The notes under the pieces: generated by a model
What the model was told of the DNA's origin: nothing
Seen by the model: the letters and a program-made list of their open reading frames with translations, nothing else
Databases searched by the model: none
Part shown: piece by piece, positions 1 through 7,334 of the stretch
How positions within the stretch are numbered: the first letter of the stretch is position 1
How the letters are laid out: every line of letters starts with the position of its first letter
IMG/VR virus record: IMGVR_UViG_3300042939_000852
Coordinates: 1-31,833 of that record
Length of the DNA stretch: 31,833 nt
Direction: 5' to 3' (one strand)
DNA from: a virus
Program-made: the position numbers and the translations under genes

Positions 1-556
1 TCTCCTTAAAATCCTCTAAACTTTTTACAATAATATCATATGTTTTTGGAAGATAGGTTTCCTCAAACCAATCAACTAATTCAGTCACATTTTCAAATAA
101 TTCAGGACTATCAATTTCACCAAAATTACCAGAAGTGTCAAATTCTTTTTTATCATCAGGTGAATTAATCGGAGTTACTTCAATATCAAATATATCAATT
201 GGAGTACTATTTTGACCATCCCAATATGGTGTAGCATAAACATTCAATCTATAATAGTTTTCTTCATCCATAAAATTACAATCCCATAAAACAACCCCTT
301 CCAAACCTGAATAGTGTAAAGTACAATTTTTGTATTCTTTATTTTGATTAACCAAATCTCTGAGTAAATCACCAACAACAATTTCGTTTTCACTATGGAA
401 TGTATCTCCTTTAATTGGTAAACCACTAAGTTCAGCTAATTTCAATTTATTAAAACCTGTCATTTTGGCTGTATCGTTAAACCCATGTTTTTCGATACCC
501 ATTCTTAATTTTTGGATAAACTTATCCATTTGATTTTCTGTAATTATTATTTTCAT
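1..556 (-). CDS. Leader-bearing hypothetical protein, C-terminus cut by window
   Basis: The frame is open from an ATG at 556 to the window edge, about 185 codons, so the gene is partial. It begins MKIIITENQMDKF, the short form of the shared leader. The body is clearly paralogous to the product of 1326-1901: both have a stretch ending G-F-N-K-L-K-L-A-E-L-S or similar, L-P-I-K-G-D, an ATPYW block and an F-E-N-V-x-E-x-V-D-W-F-E block near the C-terminus. The start shares one base with the stop of the upstream gene, so it is translationally coupled and is the last visible gene of the nine-gene minus-strand operon. No enzymatic motif is visible and the function is unknown. Confidence 0.8.
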   Translation of the reverse strand, partial: MKIIITENQMDKFIQKLRMGIEKHGFNDTAKMTGFNKLKLAELSGLPIKGDTFHSENEIVVGDLLRDLVNQNKEYKNCTLHYSGLEGVVLWDCNFMDEENYYRLNVYATPYWDGQNSTPIDIFDIEVTPINSPDDKKEFDTSGNFGEIDSPELFENVTELVDWFEETYLPKTYDIIVKSLEDFKE

Positions 557-1329
557 TAGTCGTAATATAATGTTCCCCTAATATCAACCATTTCTTCGAT
601 TTCATTGGGGTCGTATTTATCCAATAATGGGGTTCTCAATATACTCATAGTTGAACCAACAAACTTTAAGTTACCCAAATCTTCAACCTGAGAATCAATT
701 AAGCTAAACCAATCACCAACATACTCCAAGTTACCCAGTGTTTCGATTTTACTTTTACTTAAATCAAGATACTTTTCAACCTTTCTCAACTCACCCAATG
801 ATTTAATATTTTCGGTAATATCTACATCATTACCTCCCCAAAGATAACCAATTTCTTTAAGATTACCCAAACTTGTAACCTTTGTGGTCTCCAATCCTTT
901 AATGGTTTTAACAGTTTCCAATTGACCCAAATCTTCCAATTCAACACAATCTTCAATAGACAATTCACCACCAACTTCTCTAAGATTACCAAGAGATTTT
1001 AAATGGTCAGACCCTTTCAAATACACATTACCACCAACATATTCCAAATCACCAAGGTCTTCAACAAATGAAAATCTTAAATATAAATCACCATCAATTT
1101 TCTTAATCTCACCCAATGATTTAATAAATGCCGTGCTCAAGTTCAAATCATCAATGATATGAATACCAGTGAAACCTTTAGCTTCCTTGGCCTTCTTATA
1201 TAGTTTCATAAAGTTAAGATATCTCTCTTCATTAGAATCACCAGGTAAAGATTTCAAACTAATCTTGGCCAATTTTCCTTTTGATTCTTTAATCAATCTA
1301 TGTTGTTCTTCAGTTATTATTATTTTCAT
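556..1329 (-). CDS. LRR-like repeat protein with virion-type leader
   Basis: 257 aa. The leader MKIIITEEQHRLIKES contains I-K-E, a match to the T4-type prohead-protease rule ([I/L]-x-E). After about residue 50 comes a run of roughly 20-23-residue leucine-rich units of the form S-L-G-N-L-x-x-V-G-G-x-L-x-L, with consecutive D-L-G-D-L, S-L-G-N-L, D-L-G-Q-L and T-L-G-N-L blocks. This suggests a solenoid. It differs from the LRR paralogues at 2621-4879, which use L-P-x-L instead of L-G-N-L. It overlaps its upstream neighbour by 4 bp (ATGA type). Known LRR solenoids bind proteins or ligands; the partner here is unknown. Confidence 0.85.
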   Translation of the reverse strand: MKIIITEEQHRLIKESKGKLAKISLKSLPGDSNEERYLNFMKLYKKAKEAKGFTGIHIIDDLNLSTAFIKSLGEIKKIDGDLYLRFSFVEDLGDLEYVGGNVYLKGSDHLKSLGNLREVGGELSIEDCVELEDLGQLETVKTIKGLETTKVTSLGNLKEIGYLWGGNDVDITENIKSLGELRKVEKYLDLSKSKIETLGNLEYVGDWFSLIDSQVEDLGNLKFVGSTMSILRTPLLDKYDPNEIEEMVDIRGTLYYD

Positions 1330-1901
1330 AATTGTTCTTTTTTAAATCTATCAAGTAAAGTTTTAATGTAATTATATGTTTTTGGTTTATATTCATTCTC
1401 AAACCAATCAACAAATTCACTCACATTTTCAAATGATTTAGGACAATCAAACTCTTCATCATATATGTTTATTACATATTCTTCTTTGTCCTCAGGTGAA
1501 TCAATTGGTGCTATATGAATATTTGTTATAGATACTTGTGTTTTCTCATAACCCGCCCAATATGGTGTTGCATCAACACCAACATAATAATAATTTTCCT
1601 CATCCTTAAATCTACATTCCCACAATAATACTCCATCAATAAAATATTCAAGATTACAAGTTTTATATTTGTCATCTTTCTTTACCAAATCAGACAACAA
1701 ATCACTTGCAACAATTTCATTATCATCAGTAAATCTTGAATCTCTGATATCACCTTTTATAGGAAGATTACTCATTTCAGCAAGCTTCAATTTATTGATA
1801 CCCATCATTTCACTCGCCTCAATAAAACCTTGGTTGTCAATTAGTTGTCTAATCTTAGTTGTGAACTTATCAAATTGTTCTTCAGTTATTATTACCTTCA
1901 T
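1326..1901 (-). CDS. Leader-bearing hypothetical protein
   Basis: 191 aa. It starts MKVIITEEQFDKF, the short leader. Residues 30-45 contain A-S-E-M-M-G-I-N-K-L-K-L. The middle has a W-E-C-R-F-K-D-E-E-N-Y-Y strand region and an ATPYW block, and the C-terminus carries F-E-N-V-S-E-F-V-D-W-F-E. It is a close paralogue of the partial gene at 1-556 and a more distant one of 13357-13800, which shares the N-terminal T-A-R-M-M-G-M region. It overlaps both neighbours by 4 bp. Function unknown; soluble, acidic, no signal peptide. Confidence 0.82.
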   Translation of the reverse strand: MKVIITEEQFDKFTTKIRQLIDNQGFIEASEMMGINKLKLAEMSNLPIKGDIRDSRFTDDNEIVASDLLSDLVKKDDKYKTCNLEYFIDGVLLWECRFKDEENYYYVGVDATPYWAGYEKTQVSITNIHIAPIDSPEDKEEYVINIYDEEFDCPKSFENVSEFVDWFENEYKPKTYNYIKTLLDRFKKEQL

Positions 1902-2242
1902 TTATCCATTCTTTTTCTAACCAATCTTTTAATGTATTCACCATACTTGTCCATTATGTTGGCGGCCATTGTATCGTGATATTCAAATAATTCCATATTA
2001 GTATTTGCACCCATTTCATCAGGTATAGTTTCCCATACGACATTACTAATAACCCTTGTAACTAAATAATGAAATGTCGCGGTCTTATCATAAAATCTGT
2101 CAATATTTTTAATTACCCTATCAATTGCCTCAGGAATATTAATATATTTAATTCTCCTCCTAAAATAAGGTTTCAATCCATCATAGACATCATCAATCTT
2201 ATTTAGTTCGTCATATTGAGATTCATTAATTATTATCCTCAT
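1898..2242 (-). CDS. Small leader-bearing protein, paralogue of next gene
   Basis: 114 aa from the ATG at 2242. An in-frame TTG six bases upstream is not needed, because the ATG gives the canonical leader MRIIINESQYDELNK. The leader is followed by I-D-D-V-Y-D-G-L and a basic Y-F-R-R-R-I-K-Y block, then N-V-V-W-E-T-I-P-D-E. The same blocks occur in the same order in 2226-2624, so the two arose by tandem duplication. It overlaps the upstream gene by 17 bp, more than the 4-bp overlaps elsewhere in the operon. Function unknown. Confidence 0.8.
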   Translation of the reverse strand: MRIIINESQYDELNKIDDVYDGLKPYFRRRIKYINIPEAIDRVIKNIDRFYDKTATFHYLVTRVISNVVWETIPDEMGANTNMELFEYHDTMAANIMDKYGEYIKRLVRKRMDK

Positions 2243-2624
2243 CTTCAAGCATTTTAAGTAATTTACCCATTATATAACCACGATATTTCTTTTTAACTCT
2301 ATCTGTCATTTCATTAACATAATCAAATAATCTTTCATCTTCACTTCCACCCCACTCATCAGGTATTGTACTCCAAACAACATTATGAATTATATCATCG
2401 ATATGTCCATCAATACCACGAGGACTTTTCTTAAGAACATTCATACGCCCGTGCAAAGCTTCCCTTTGAGAAGGAAAAACTTGCCTAAATCCAATCCTCA
2501 TATCAATATCGTCCTTTATATCAATATAATCAATCCTCCTACGATAATATGGGTCTAAACCATCATAGATATCATCAATCTTATTAAGTTCCTTATATTG
2601 AGATTCTGTAATTATTAACTTCAT
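2226..2624 (-). CDS. Small leader-bearing protein, paralogue of previous gene
   Basis: 132 aa from the ATG at 2624, which gives MKLIITESQYKELNK and the same 4-bp ATGA overlap with the upstream stop as the other operon members. An ATG two codons earlier is also possible. Shared with 1898-2242: I-D-D-I-Y-D-G-L, Y-Y-R-R-R-I-D-Y and N-V-V-W-S-T-I-P-D-E-W-G. It carries an extra basic stretch around residues 45-65 (Q-R-E-A-L-H-G-R) that is absent from the paralogue. Function unknown. Confidence 0.8.
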   Translation of the reverse strand: MKLIITESQYKELNKIDDIYDGLDPYYRRRIDYIDIKDDIDMRIGFRQVFPSQREALHGRMNVLKKSPRGIDGHIDDIIHNVVWSTIPDEWGGSEDERLFDYVNEMTDRVKKKYRGYIMGKLLKMLEDEDNN

Positions 2625-3193
2625 AACCATATGTTTCCTTCAACATTTATTTTACTTCTTAATTCTTTCTCAGTAGTTTTCTTAGAGAGGGATGAATCCA
2701 TAATATTCAATACATCACCAACATATTTCAATTTTGGCAAATCCTGAATAAAAGTTTCTCTTAATGATAATGACCCACCAACATATTCCAATTCAGGTAG
2801 TTCCTCAGTATCACTTCCTCTTCCTCTAAAATCACCCCCAACATATCTCAATTTTGGAAAATCAATATCCGAGTTCGCAATATTAACATCACCATCAACT
2901 TTAATTAATAAAGGAAATTCAAATCTTTTTCTGTTTGACATTTCAAAATCACCTGTAACCTCAACTAAGTATTCACAGAAATCTTTAAGATGTTCGTCAT
3001 CCTCATATGTTAAACTCAAATCACCAATTACCTTTATACCAACCCAATTCTTAGTGTCCTTGGTCTTGTCAAATAAACTATAAATCTTTGTAATACCACC
3101 ATCTTGATTCCACATATCTTCAGGTACAGGAAGTAATCTACCCTCACCCTCAATCAATAATCTATATTGTTCTTCTGTTATTATTATTTTCAT
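2621..3193 (-). CDS. LRR-like repeat protein with virion-type leader
   Basis: 190 aa. The leader MKIIITEEQYRLLIEGEG contains both I-T-E and L-I-E. It is followed by a region conserved among the four neighbouring paralogues (P-x-D/E-x-x, I-x-x-L-x-x-x-x-K, G-I-K-V-I-G-D-L), then about five units of the type L-P-x-L-x-Y-V-G-G-x-L-x-L-x-x-T-x-I. The C-terminus ends in the shared K-K-T-x-x-x-E-L-R-x-K-I-x-V-x-G-N-I-x-L cap. It is one of four adjacent L-P-x-L-type LRR genes in the operon, with 4-bp overlaps on both sides. Confidence 0.87.
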   Translation of the reverse strand: MKIIITEEQYRLLIEGEGRLLPVPEDMWNQDGGITKIYSLFDKTKDTKNWVGIKVIGDLSLTYEDDEHLKDFCEYLVEVTGDFEMSNRKRFEFPLLIKVDGDVNIANSDIDFPKLRYVGGDFRGRGSDTEELPELEYVGGSLSLRETFIQDLPKLKYVGDVLNIMDSSLSKKTTEKELRSKINVEGNIWL

Positions 3194-3840
3194 AAATTAA
3201 GATGTCCTCCTACTTGTATTTTTCTTAGTTTCTCTTCATTTTTTTTATCAGCTAAAGGTGTATGTCTCAATGTCAATACACCCTGAACAATTTCTAACTT
3301 AGGTAAATCCTTAATAATTGTGTTATAAAGATTCAAATGTAATCCAACAGATTTCAATTCTGGTAATGAATGAATACCTGTTCTTTGTAAATATAAACAA
3401 CCATCAACCTCTTTCAGTTTCGGTAATTCACTAATACCACTATCTTCCAAACTAACATCACCAGTTACATATTCCAAATTGGGGAATGAAATATTATCAA
3501 CCTCAGAACCTCTCAAATTACCATCAATAACTTTCAATTTACCGAAATTATTATCAGGATTTTCTTCAGCCAAAATTAAAGTTCCATCAATATAAACAAC
3601 CTCATTGGTGAAATTATCCAAGTCATCATTATCATCAGCGTCAATCTCATAATAATCCAATTTACCAATAACCTTAATTCCATCAAATCCTTTAACATCT
3701 TTTAATTTGTTATAAAGATTTAAGGTCTTAGTTACACCACCTATTGTTTGTAAAAAAGCATTAGGCACATTAAATAATTTACCATCACCCTCACTTTCAA
3801 TAATCAATCTTAATTGTTCTTCAGTTATTATTAGTTTCAT
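3190..3840 (-). CDS. LRR-like repeat protein with virion-type leader
   Basis: 216 aa. The leader MKLIITEEQLRLIIESEGDG contains I-I-E, a possible processing site. It has the longest L-P-x-L repeat array of the four similar genes, with units such as S-L-P-E-L-K-S-V-G-L-H-L-N-L, and the common C-terminal cap (P-L-A-D-K-K, then L-R-K-I-Q-V-G-G-H-L-N-L). The insert at residues 65-80 is very acidic. It overlaps the adjacent paralogues by 4 bp on both sides, so it is translationally coupled. Confidence 0.87.
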   Translation of the reverse strand: MKLIITEEQLRLIIESEGDGKLFNVPNAFLQTIGGVTKTLNLYNKLKDVKGFDGIKVIGKLDYYEIDADDNDDLDNFTNEVVYIDGTLILAEENPDNNFGKLKVIDGNLRGSEVDNISFPNLEYVTGDVSLEDSGISELPKLKEVDGCLYLQRTGIHSLPELKSVGLHLNLYNTIIKDLPKLEIVQGVLTLRHTPLADKKNEEKLRKIQVGGHLNL

Positions 3841-4430
3841 AATAATATATTTCCTCCTACTTGTATTTTATTTCTTAGTTCCTCTCTATTTGTTTTCTTA
3901 GCAAAGGGTGTCCCCATCAAGCTCATTGCCTCACCAACATATTTTAATTTTGGTAATTCACTTATCTGTGTTTGCCTCAAATTCAAACCACCTCCAACAT
4001 ATTCTAGTTCGGGTAATGATGTAAGATTACTAACAGATAACGATAAAAACCCCATAACCTTTTTTAATTTTGGTAATAACACTTCACCTGTCAAATGACC
4101 TCTAAAACTACCACCAACATATTCCAATTTATTAAAATCGAAATCAAAATCATATTCAGGTAATAAAATATTTCCCTTAACATAAACAATTTCAGGTAAT
4201 AAACTAAATAAGTGAAAAGTATCGTCAAAGTTCATTATTCTCAAGTTCAAGTCACCCAAAATCTTTATACCAACCCAACCTTTTTTAGATTTAGTTTTAT
4301 GATATAATGTGAATAGTTTATCAATACCTTCTTCATCCTTTATTAATTCAGTTGGTATAGTAAATAACTTACCACCATTTTCATTCTCAATGATTAATCT
4401 ATATTGTTCTTCAGTTATTATTAGTTTCAT
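3837..4430 (-). CDS. LRR-like repeat protein with virion-type leader
   Basis: 197 aa. The leader MKLIITEEQYRLIIENENGG (I-I-E) is followed by K-L-F-T-I-P and the conserved G-I-K-I-L-G-D-L-N-L start of the solenoid. The units Y-V-G-G-S-F-R-G, S-L-P-E-L-E-Y-V-G-G-G and E-L-P-K-L-K-Y-V-G follow, then the shared cap F-A-K-K-T-N-R-E-E-L-R. Residues 1-20 and the C-terminal 25 residues are more alike across the paralogues than the repeats are, as expected if the ends are constrained and the exposed face diversifies. Confidence 0.87.
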   Translation of the reverse strand: MKLIITEEQYRLIIENENGGKLFTIPTELIKDEEGIDKLFTLYHKTKSKKGWVGIKILGDLNLRIMNFDDTFHLFSLLPEIVYVKGNILLPEYDFDFDFNKLEYVGGSFRGHLTGEVLLPKLKKVMGFLSLSVSNLTSLPELEYVGGGLNLRQTQISELPKLKYVGEAMSLMGTPFAKKTNREELRNKIQVGGNILL

Positions 4431-4879
4431 AGATATATTTCTCTTCCAACATTTATTTGTTTCTCCAATTCTTCTTTACTAATCTTCTTAGAGAGGGGAG
4501 TAAAAAGTAAAGCCAAATAACCCCCAACCGATGATAACTTTGGTAATGATTTTATTTTGGTTTTTGTTATATTCAAAAAACCACCAACCTCAGTCAATCT
4601 TGGTAAAGATTCTATTTTTGTATTTGCCAAATAAAGATTACCACCAACCTTAACCAAATAATCCAAAGTGGTAACATCGGCCTCTCTTTCATATAAATCC
4701 AAATCCCCATCAATATAATATCCATCATACTTCCCACCCTTCTTTTTATTAATATGTAAAAACATATCATCCAAAGCTGATGGTTTCAAATTCTCAAATG
4801 ATGTTAAATCAATAAGATTCTTACCATCTTCATTCTCAATCAGTAATCTATATTGTTCTTCAGTTATTATTAGTTTCAT
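4427..4879 (-). CDS. LRR-like repeat protein, first gene of the leader operon
   Basis: 150 aa from the ATG at 4879. A TTG two codons upstream is possible, but the ATG gives the standard leader MKLIITEEQYRLLIENEDG with L-I-E. This is the shortest LRR paralogue, with three units (T-L-D-Y-L-V-K-V-G-G, S-L-P-R-L-T-E-V-G-G, S-L-P-K-L-S-S-V-G-G) and the cap P-L-S-K-K-I-S-K-E-E-L. It is promoter-proximal: the motif GGTATTTATG lies 20 bp upstream on its strand. Confidence 0.86.
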   Translation of the reverse strand: MKLIITEEQYRLLIENEDGKNLIDLTSFENLKPSALDDMFLHINKKKGGKYDGYYIDGDLDLYEREADVTTLDYLVKVGGNLYLANTKIESLPRLTEVGGFLNITKTKIKSLPKLSSVGGYLALLFTPLSKKISKEELEKQINVGREIYL

Positions 4880-4898
4880 ATTCAAATTATATTATCTA

Positions 4899-4908
4899 CA
4901 TAAATACC
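4899..4908 (-). promoter_or_regulatory. TATTTAT motif before the leader operon
   Basis: On the minus strand this reads GGTATTTATG, 20 nt before the operon's first ATG. It is one of about 19 similarly placed copies of the motif in this window. Confidence 0.5.
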
Positions 4909-5013
4909 ATAATGTAATATTAATATACTCACTCACCTCCATTTCCATTCATTTTTCCCCCATCCCTACGGTCGGGGTCAAACCACTCCGTTATGAATGT
5001 CATTCCCCTCGTT

Positions 5014-5408
5014 CATATATTAATACTACATTATATTCATTCACATATAATCCCCCATCTAAAAGACCATATTTTACCAATACTATATTCATTTACATAT
5101 AATCCCCACCATTATGGTAATCCATTATATAACCCACACAATTCCCCCATACAACACTTTTCTATATGTCTTCGACTCTACATATGGTAAGTGGGGAAAT
5201 GTCCTCTAAGATAGTAATTTACTATGGTATTTCATAATAGATATTCCATATCATTCCAGGAAATATATTGGTAAATTATATAAGGGGTTTATGAAAGGAT
5301 TGTTATGGTAATCCATCAAAATATGATACGATTTGATACTTAAAGATACGATTAATTCCATCAAAGATGGGGGTTGAAGTATTCATTTTATAACATATAT
5401 TAATACTA
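5014..5408. repeat. 15-bp direct repeat pair
   Basis: CATATATTAATACTA occurs at 5014-5028 and identically at 5394-5408. Both copies are non-coding, 380 bp apart. Confidence 0.6.
5032..5107. repeat. 24-bp direct repeat pair
   Basis: 5032-5055 and 5084-5107 are the same 24 bp with one C/T difference. The shared 3' end is ACATATAATCCCC. The spacing is 52 bp. Confidence 0.65.
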
Positions 5409-5621
5409 TTCCTAAGACATTACATGTCCCACCCGACTCAAATATATAACTAACATTTTTATCTGGGAAATGTATATAGTAAAAAAAATACCTCTACAGA
5501 TACCGCCAGACACAAAAAAGTGGGTTTTTAATACGCTGGAATGTATTTATCAGTGGTAAGTTGTGGGAAAAGGTGGGAATTAATTACCATAAAACCCTTC
5601 AAAGGGATTGTCCCCTCCACC

Positions 5622-5634
5622 TGACATAATGACA
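5622..5634 (-). promoter_or_regulatory. TGTCA-N3-TGTCA element, inverted copy
   Basis: TGACATAATGACA on the plus strand is TGTCA-TTA-TGTCA on the minus strand. It matches two copies at 7055-7067 and 7115-7127, so the elements flank the 5.7-7.0 kb gene cluster. Possible binding site for a repressor or initiator. Confidence 0.4.
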
Positions 5635-5668
5635 TTTTCAAATTTTTTAACAATTTTAACACATAAAC

Positions 5669-5677
5669 TTATCCACT
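5669..5677 (+). promoter_or_regulatory. DnaA-box-like site
   Basis: TTATCCACT has one mismatch to the DnaA box TTATCCACA. Together with the following GACA it forms a 13-bp inverted repeat with TGTCAGTGGATAA at 7063-7075. Confidence 0.35.
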
Positions 5678-5711
5678 GACATAGCGTCAGGTACATTTTA
5701 TAAACAAAGTT

Positions 5712-6035
5712 ATGAACAATTATCTATCCAATATCCCCACCATAATAGAACAAGTAGACAAGGAGTATCATGTTATATACACAATACAAGAAGATACAAT
5801 GACAATAGTAGGGGGATGTAATTATAAAGAATGGGAACAAAGGTCCAAATACCAAACTGAACCTGTCTATCTGCTGACACAAGTATATATGTTCGAAATC
5901 ATAGATTATATAAATGAAAAATCCCCACTCAACGAGGGGGATTTAACCAAGCTCCAAATGGAGATAAGAACTGATTCTCTTGCCAAACTAAAAGATTACA
6001 TATCCTCGTTATCAGGAATACCCATACAAATGTAG
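5712..6035 (+). CDS. Small hypothetical protein
   Basis: 107 aa, starting MNNYLSNIPTIIEQ at an ATG. It is acidic and soluble, with no leader, signal peptide or recognised motif. Its codons are richer in C (CCC, ACC, CTC) than those of the leader genes, a feature shared with the minus-strand genes at 5996-6958, so this block may have a separate origin. Its 3' end overlaps the convergent small gene at 5996-6154 by 40 bp. It lies alone between two divergent control regions. Function unknown; a regulator of the adjacent region is possible but unsupported. Confidence 0.55.
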   Translation: MNNYLSNIPTIIEQVDKEYHVIYTIQEDTMTIVGGCNYKEWEQRSKYQTEPVYLLTQVYMFEIIDYINEKSPLNEGDLTKLQMEIRTDSLAKLKDYISSLSGIPIQM

Positions 6036-6154
6036 TTATTCCAAAACTTGGCAAACAAAGAGGTGGGATATCTCTTGGAAACTTTCTCCCCAAGATAAAA
6101 GATAAACCACCATATTAAAACGAGGATGGTCGGTATTACTATTAAGTAAATCAT
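5996..6154 (-). CDS. Small single-pass membrane protein
   Basis: 52 aa. Residues 3-21 (I-V-I-P-T-I-L-V-L-I-W-W-F-I-F-Y) form one strong transmembrane helix, followed by a basic tail (K-V-S-K-R-Y), which suggests N-out/C-in topology. The ATG at 6154 lies one base after the upstream gene's stop at 6156, as expected for an operon. The 3' end overlaps the convergent 5712-6035 gene. A small holin- or spanin-like role is conceivable but unproven. Confidence 0.5.
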   Translation of the reverse strand: MIYLIVIPTILVLIWWFIFYLGEKVSKRYPTSLFAKFWNNYICMGIPDNEDM

Positions 6155-6155
6155 A

Positions 6156-6581
6156 TTAACTATATGTATAACGGTTTATTCTAATCTCAGTAAGATGCGT
6201 AATTAATGTGTAATAGTTTCTATAAAAATGTGTAGAGAAGATTGGGGACACCCACTTATTCATATCTTGTCTAACAATATCCTGTACATCTCTATAGTCA
6301 CTCCTATTACCCCTACCATTCTTAAATAAGGTAATATTACGACCATAACCACTTCTAACACATTCAATCACCTTGATGTTCAAATCAATATACTTATACT
6401 CTCCCTTCCAATGTCTACTATCAATCTTCACATTAACATTCACCTTGTAAGTAATGGTCAATCCATATCCCTGACAAGTAAATGTCTTTCCCTTCATAAG
6501 TTTCTTTACAATGTTTTCAATCATAGTGGTGGTGTTTGTGATACAACAAAGATAATAAACCATCCCCACACTACAAAACAT
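6156..6581 (-). CDS. Hypothetical basic protein
   Basis: 141 aa from the ATG at 6581. An internal ATG at 6524 (M-I-E-N-I-V-K-K-L-M-K-G-K) may be the true start, because the first 19 residues (cysteine- and threonine-rich) look unlike a normal N-terminus. The body is basic and rich in Tyr and Arg, with alternating strands (T-I-T-Y-K-V-N-V-N-V-K-I). The gene lies between a secreted-protein gene and a small membrane-protein gene in a three-gene minus-strand unit. Not recognised. Confidence 0.55.
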   Translation of the reverse strand: MFCSVGMVYYLCCITNTTTMIENIVKKLMKGKTFTCQGYGLTITYKVNVNVKIDSRHWKGEYKYIDLNIKVIECVRSGYGRNITLFKNGRGNRSDYRDVQDIVRQDMNKWVSPIFSTHFYRNYYTLITHLTEIRINRYTYS

Positions 6582-6583
6582 TT

Positions 6584-6958
6584 CTAATTAATTCTTTTCC
6601 CCTTGCGATACATTACCACAAACGGATTATCATAAGTCCTATTCAATACCTCCATCAACTTCAATGCCTCAGTATAACTATTAACAATGGTTGGGGATAT
6701 GGTATATCTATATACTTCCCTACCACTCGGTAATAAACAATAGTCCACCTCACATCTATGCGTCCTCAAATACTTACCAAACTTATTCCTGTCTACATAG
6801 GATGATGATACAACCTGTACACGATAGGTCATCTCACTCATATTAAGTGAGTCAATTAATTGAATGGTCTTATTGGTGGGGTTGAACATACTCGAACAAT
6901 CTATTCCCTGAGAATACAATGAACCCCCAACCAACATTAATAATAATGTCTTCTTCAT
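6584..6958 (-). CDS. Secreted protein with possible SPOR-like fold
   Basis: 124 aa from the ATG at 6958, which gives the signal peptide MKKTLLLMLVGGSLYSQG; a start 10 codons upstream would spoil it. The mature part has Y-R-V-Q-V-V-S-S-S, a central V-Y-R-Y-T-I-S-P-T, T-E-A-L-K-L-M-E-V-L-N and the ending P-F-V-V-M-Y-R-K-G-K-R-I. The order and spacing resemble SPOR (peptidoglycan-binding) domains seen in Bacteroidetes, but this is a weak, by-eye match. It is the first gene of a three-gene unit driven by a good host-type promoter, so early expression and export to the periplasm are likely. Confidence 0.62.
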   Translation of the reverse strand: MKKTLLLMLVGGSLYSQGIDCSSMFNPTNKTIQLIDSLNMSEMTYRVQVVSSSYVDRNKFGKYLRTHRCEVDYCLLPSGREVYRYTISPTIVNSYTEALKLMEVLNRTYDNPFVVMYRKGKRIN

Positions 6959-6985
6959 ATTGGTTCTTGATTTAAGTGTGAACAA

Positions 6986-7017
6986 CAAAGGTAATATATG
7001 GTGCCGGCATTACCAAA
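6986..7017 (-). promoter_or_regulatory. Bacteroidetes-type promoter
   Basis: On the minus strand: TTTG (7017-7014), a 20-bp spacer, then TACCTTTG (6993-6986), matching TTTG-N(about 19-20)-TAnnTTTG. It lies 28 bp before the secreted-protein ATG at 6958. Confidence 0.65.
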
Positions 7018-7044
7018 CATTCCCCCATCTTTATTTTATTATTG

Positions 7045-7075
7045 TTATCCACATTGTCATCTTGTCAGTGGATAA
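7045..7075. promoter_or_regulatory. Inverted pair of DnaA-box-like sites
   Basis: TTATCCACA (7045-7053) is a perfect DnaA box. AGTGGATAA (7067-7075) is the reverse complement of TTATCCACT. Between them lies TGTCATCTTGTCA (7055-7067). A replication-origin or DnaA-titration role is possible. Confidence 0.4.
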
Positions 7076-7110
7076 CTATGTTCATATCCCCATCATATAC
7101 GAGAGCATTA

Positions 7111-7131
7111 CCTATGTCATATTGTCATAGG
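7111..7131. promoter_or_regulatory. Palindrome enclosing TGTCA-N3-TGTCA
   Basis: CCTATG (7111-7116) and CATAGG (7126-7131) are inverted arms around the direct repeat TGTCA-TAT-TGTCA (7115-7127). Candidate operator. Confidence 0.4.
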
Positions 7132-7185
7132 GTTTCATTTGACATAGGAGGGGCTATCTATTTTATTTGATTGTTTGAAATGGTA

Positions 7186-7256
7186 TGGGTGGGGTTGGTG
7201 GCCTATATGGGGGGTGGTATGGGTATATACCCCCCTCCTCCGTATCCCCCCTCCCT
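7186..7256. other. G-tract then C-tract block, possible quadruplex
   Basis: A run of G clusters (GGGTGGGGTTGGTGG, GGGGGG, GTGG, GGG) switches at GGGTATATACCC to C clusters (CCCCCC, CCCCCC, CCC). Either strand could fold into G-quadruplexes, or the block could form one large hairpin. It is striking in such AT-rich DNA and lies between a divergent gene pair. Confidence 0.45.
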
Positions 7257-7334
7257 ATATTTGTCGTATTTTTCGTAAAAAGGGGGGACAATCCCCTAAA
7301 CAAAGTATATGGGTGAAAAAATATTTATGGAAAA

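Larger units (their letters stand above)
4909..5711. other. 800-bp non-coding regulatory region
   Basis: No convincing gene. The stretch is rich in CCCC and CATATA blocks. It holds two direct-repeat pairs (5014-5028 with 5394-5408; 5032-5055 with 5084-5107), a TGACA-N3-TGACA element (5622-5634), a DnaA-box-like site (5669-5677) and a small inverted repeat, CTGAC-ATAGC-GTCAG (5676-5690). It separates the leftward operon from a rightward gene and has a base composition unlike the flanking coding DNA. Confidence 0.5.

Noticed and set aside
4993-5190. Open frame of 65 codons rich in His, Tyr and Pro on the plus strand
   Set aside because: It lies on the repeated CATATA/CCCC region; the composition reflects the repeats, and there is no promoter or neighbour that supports it.
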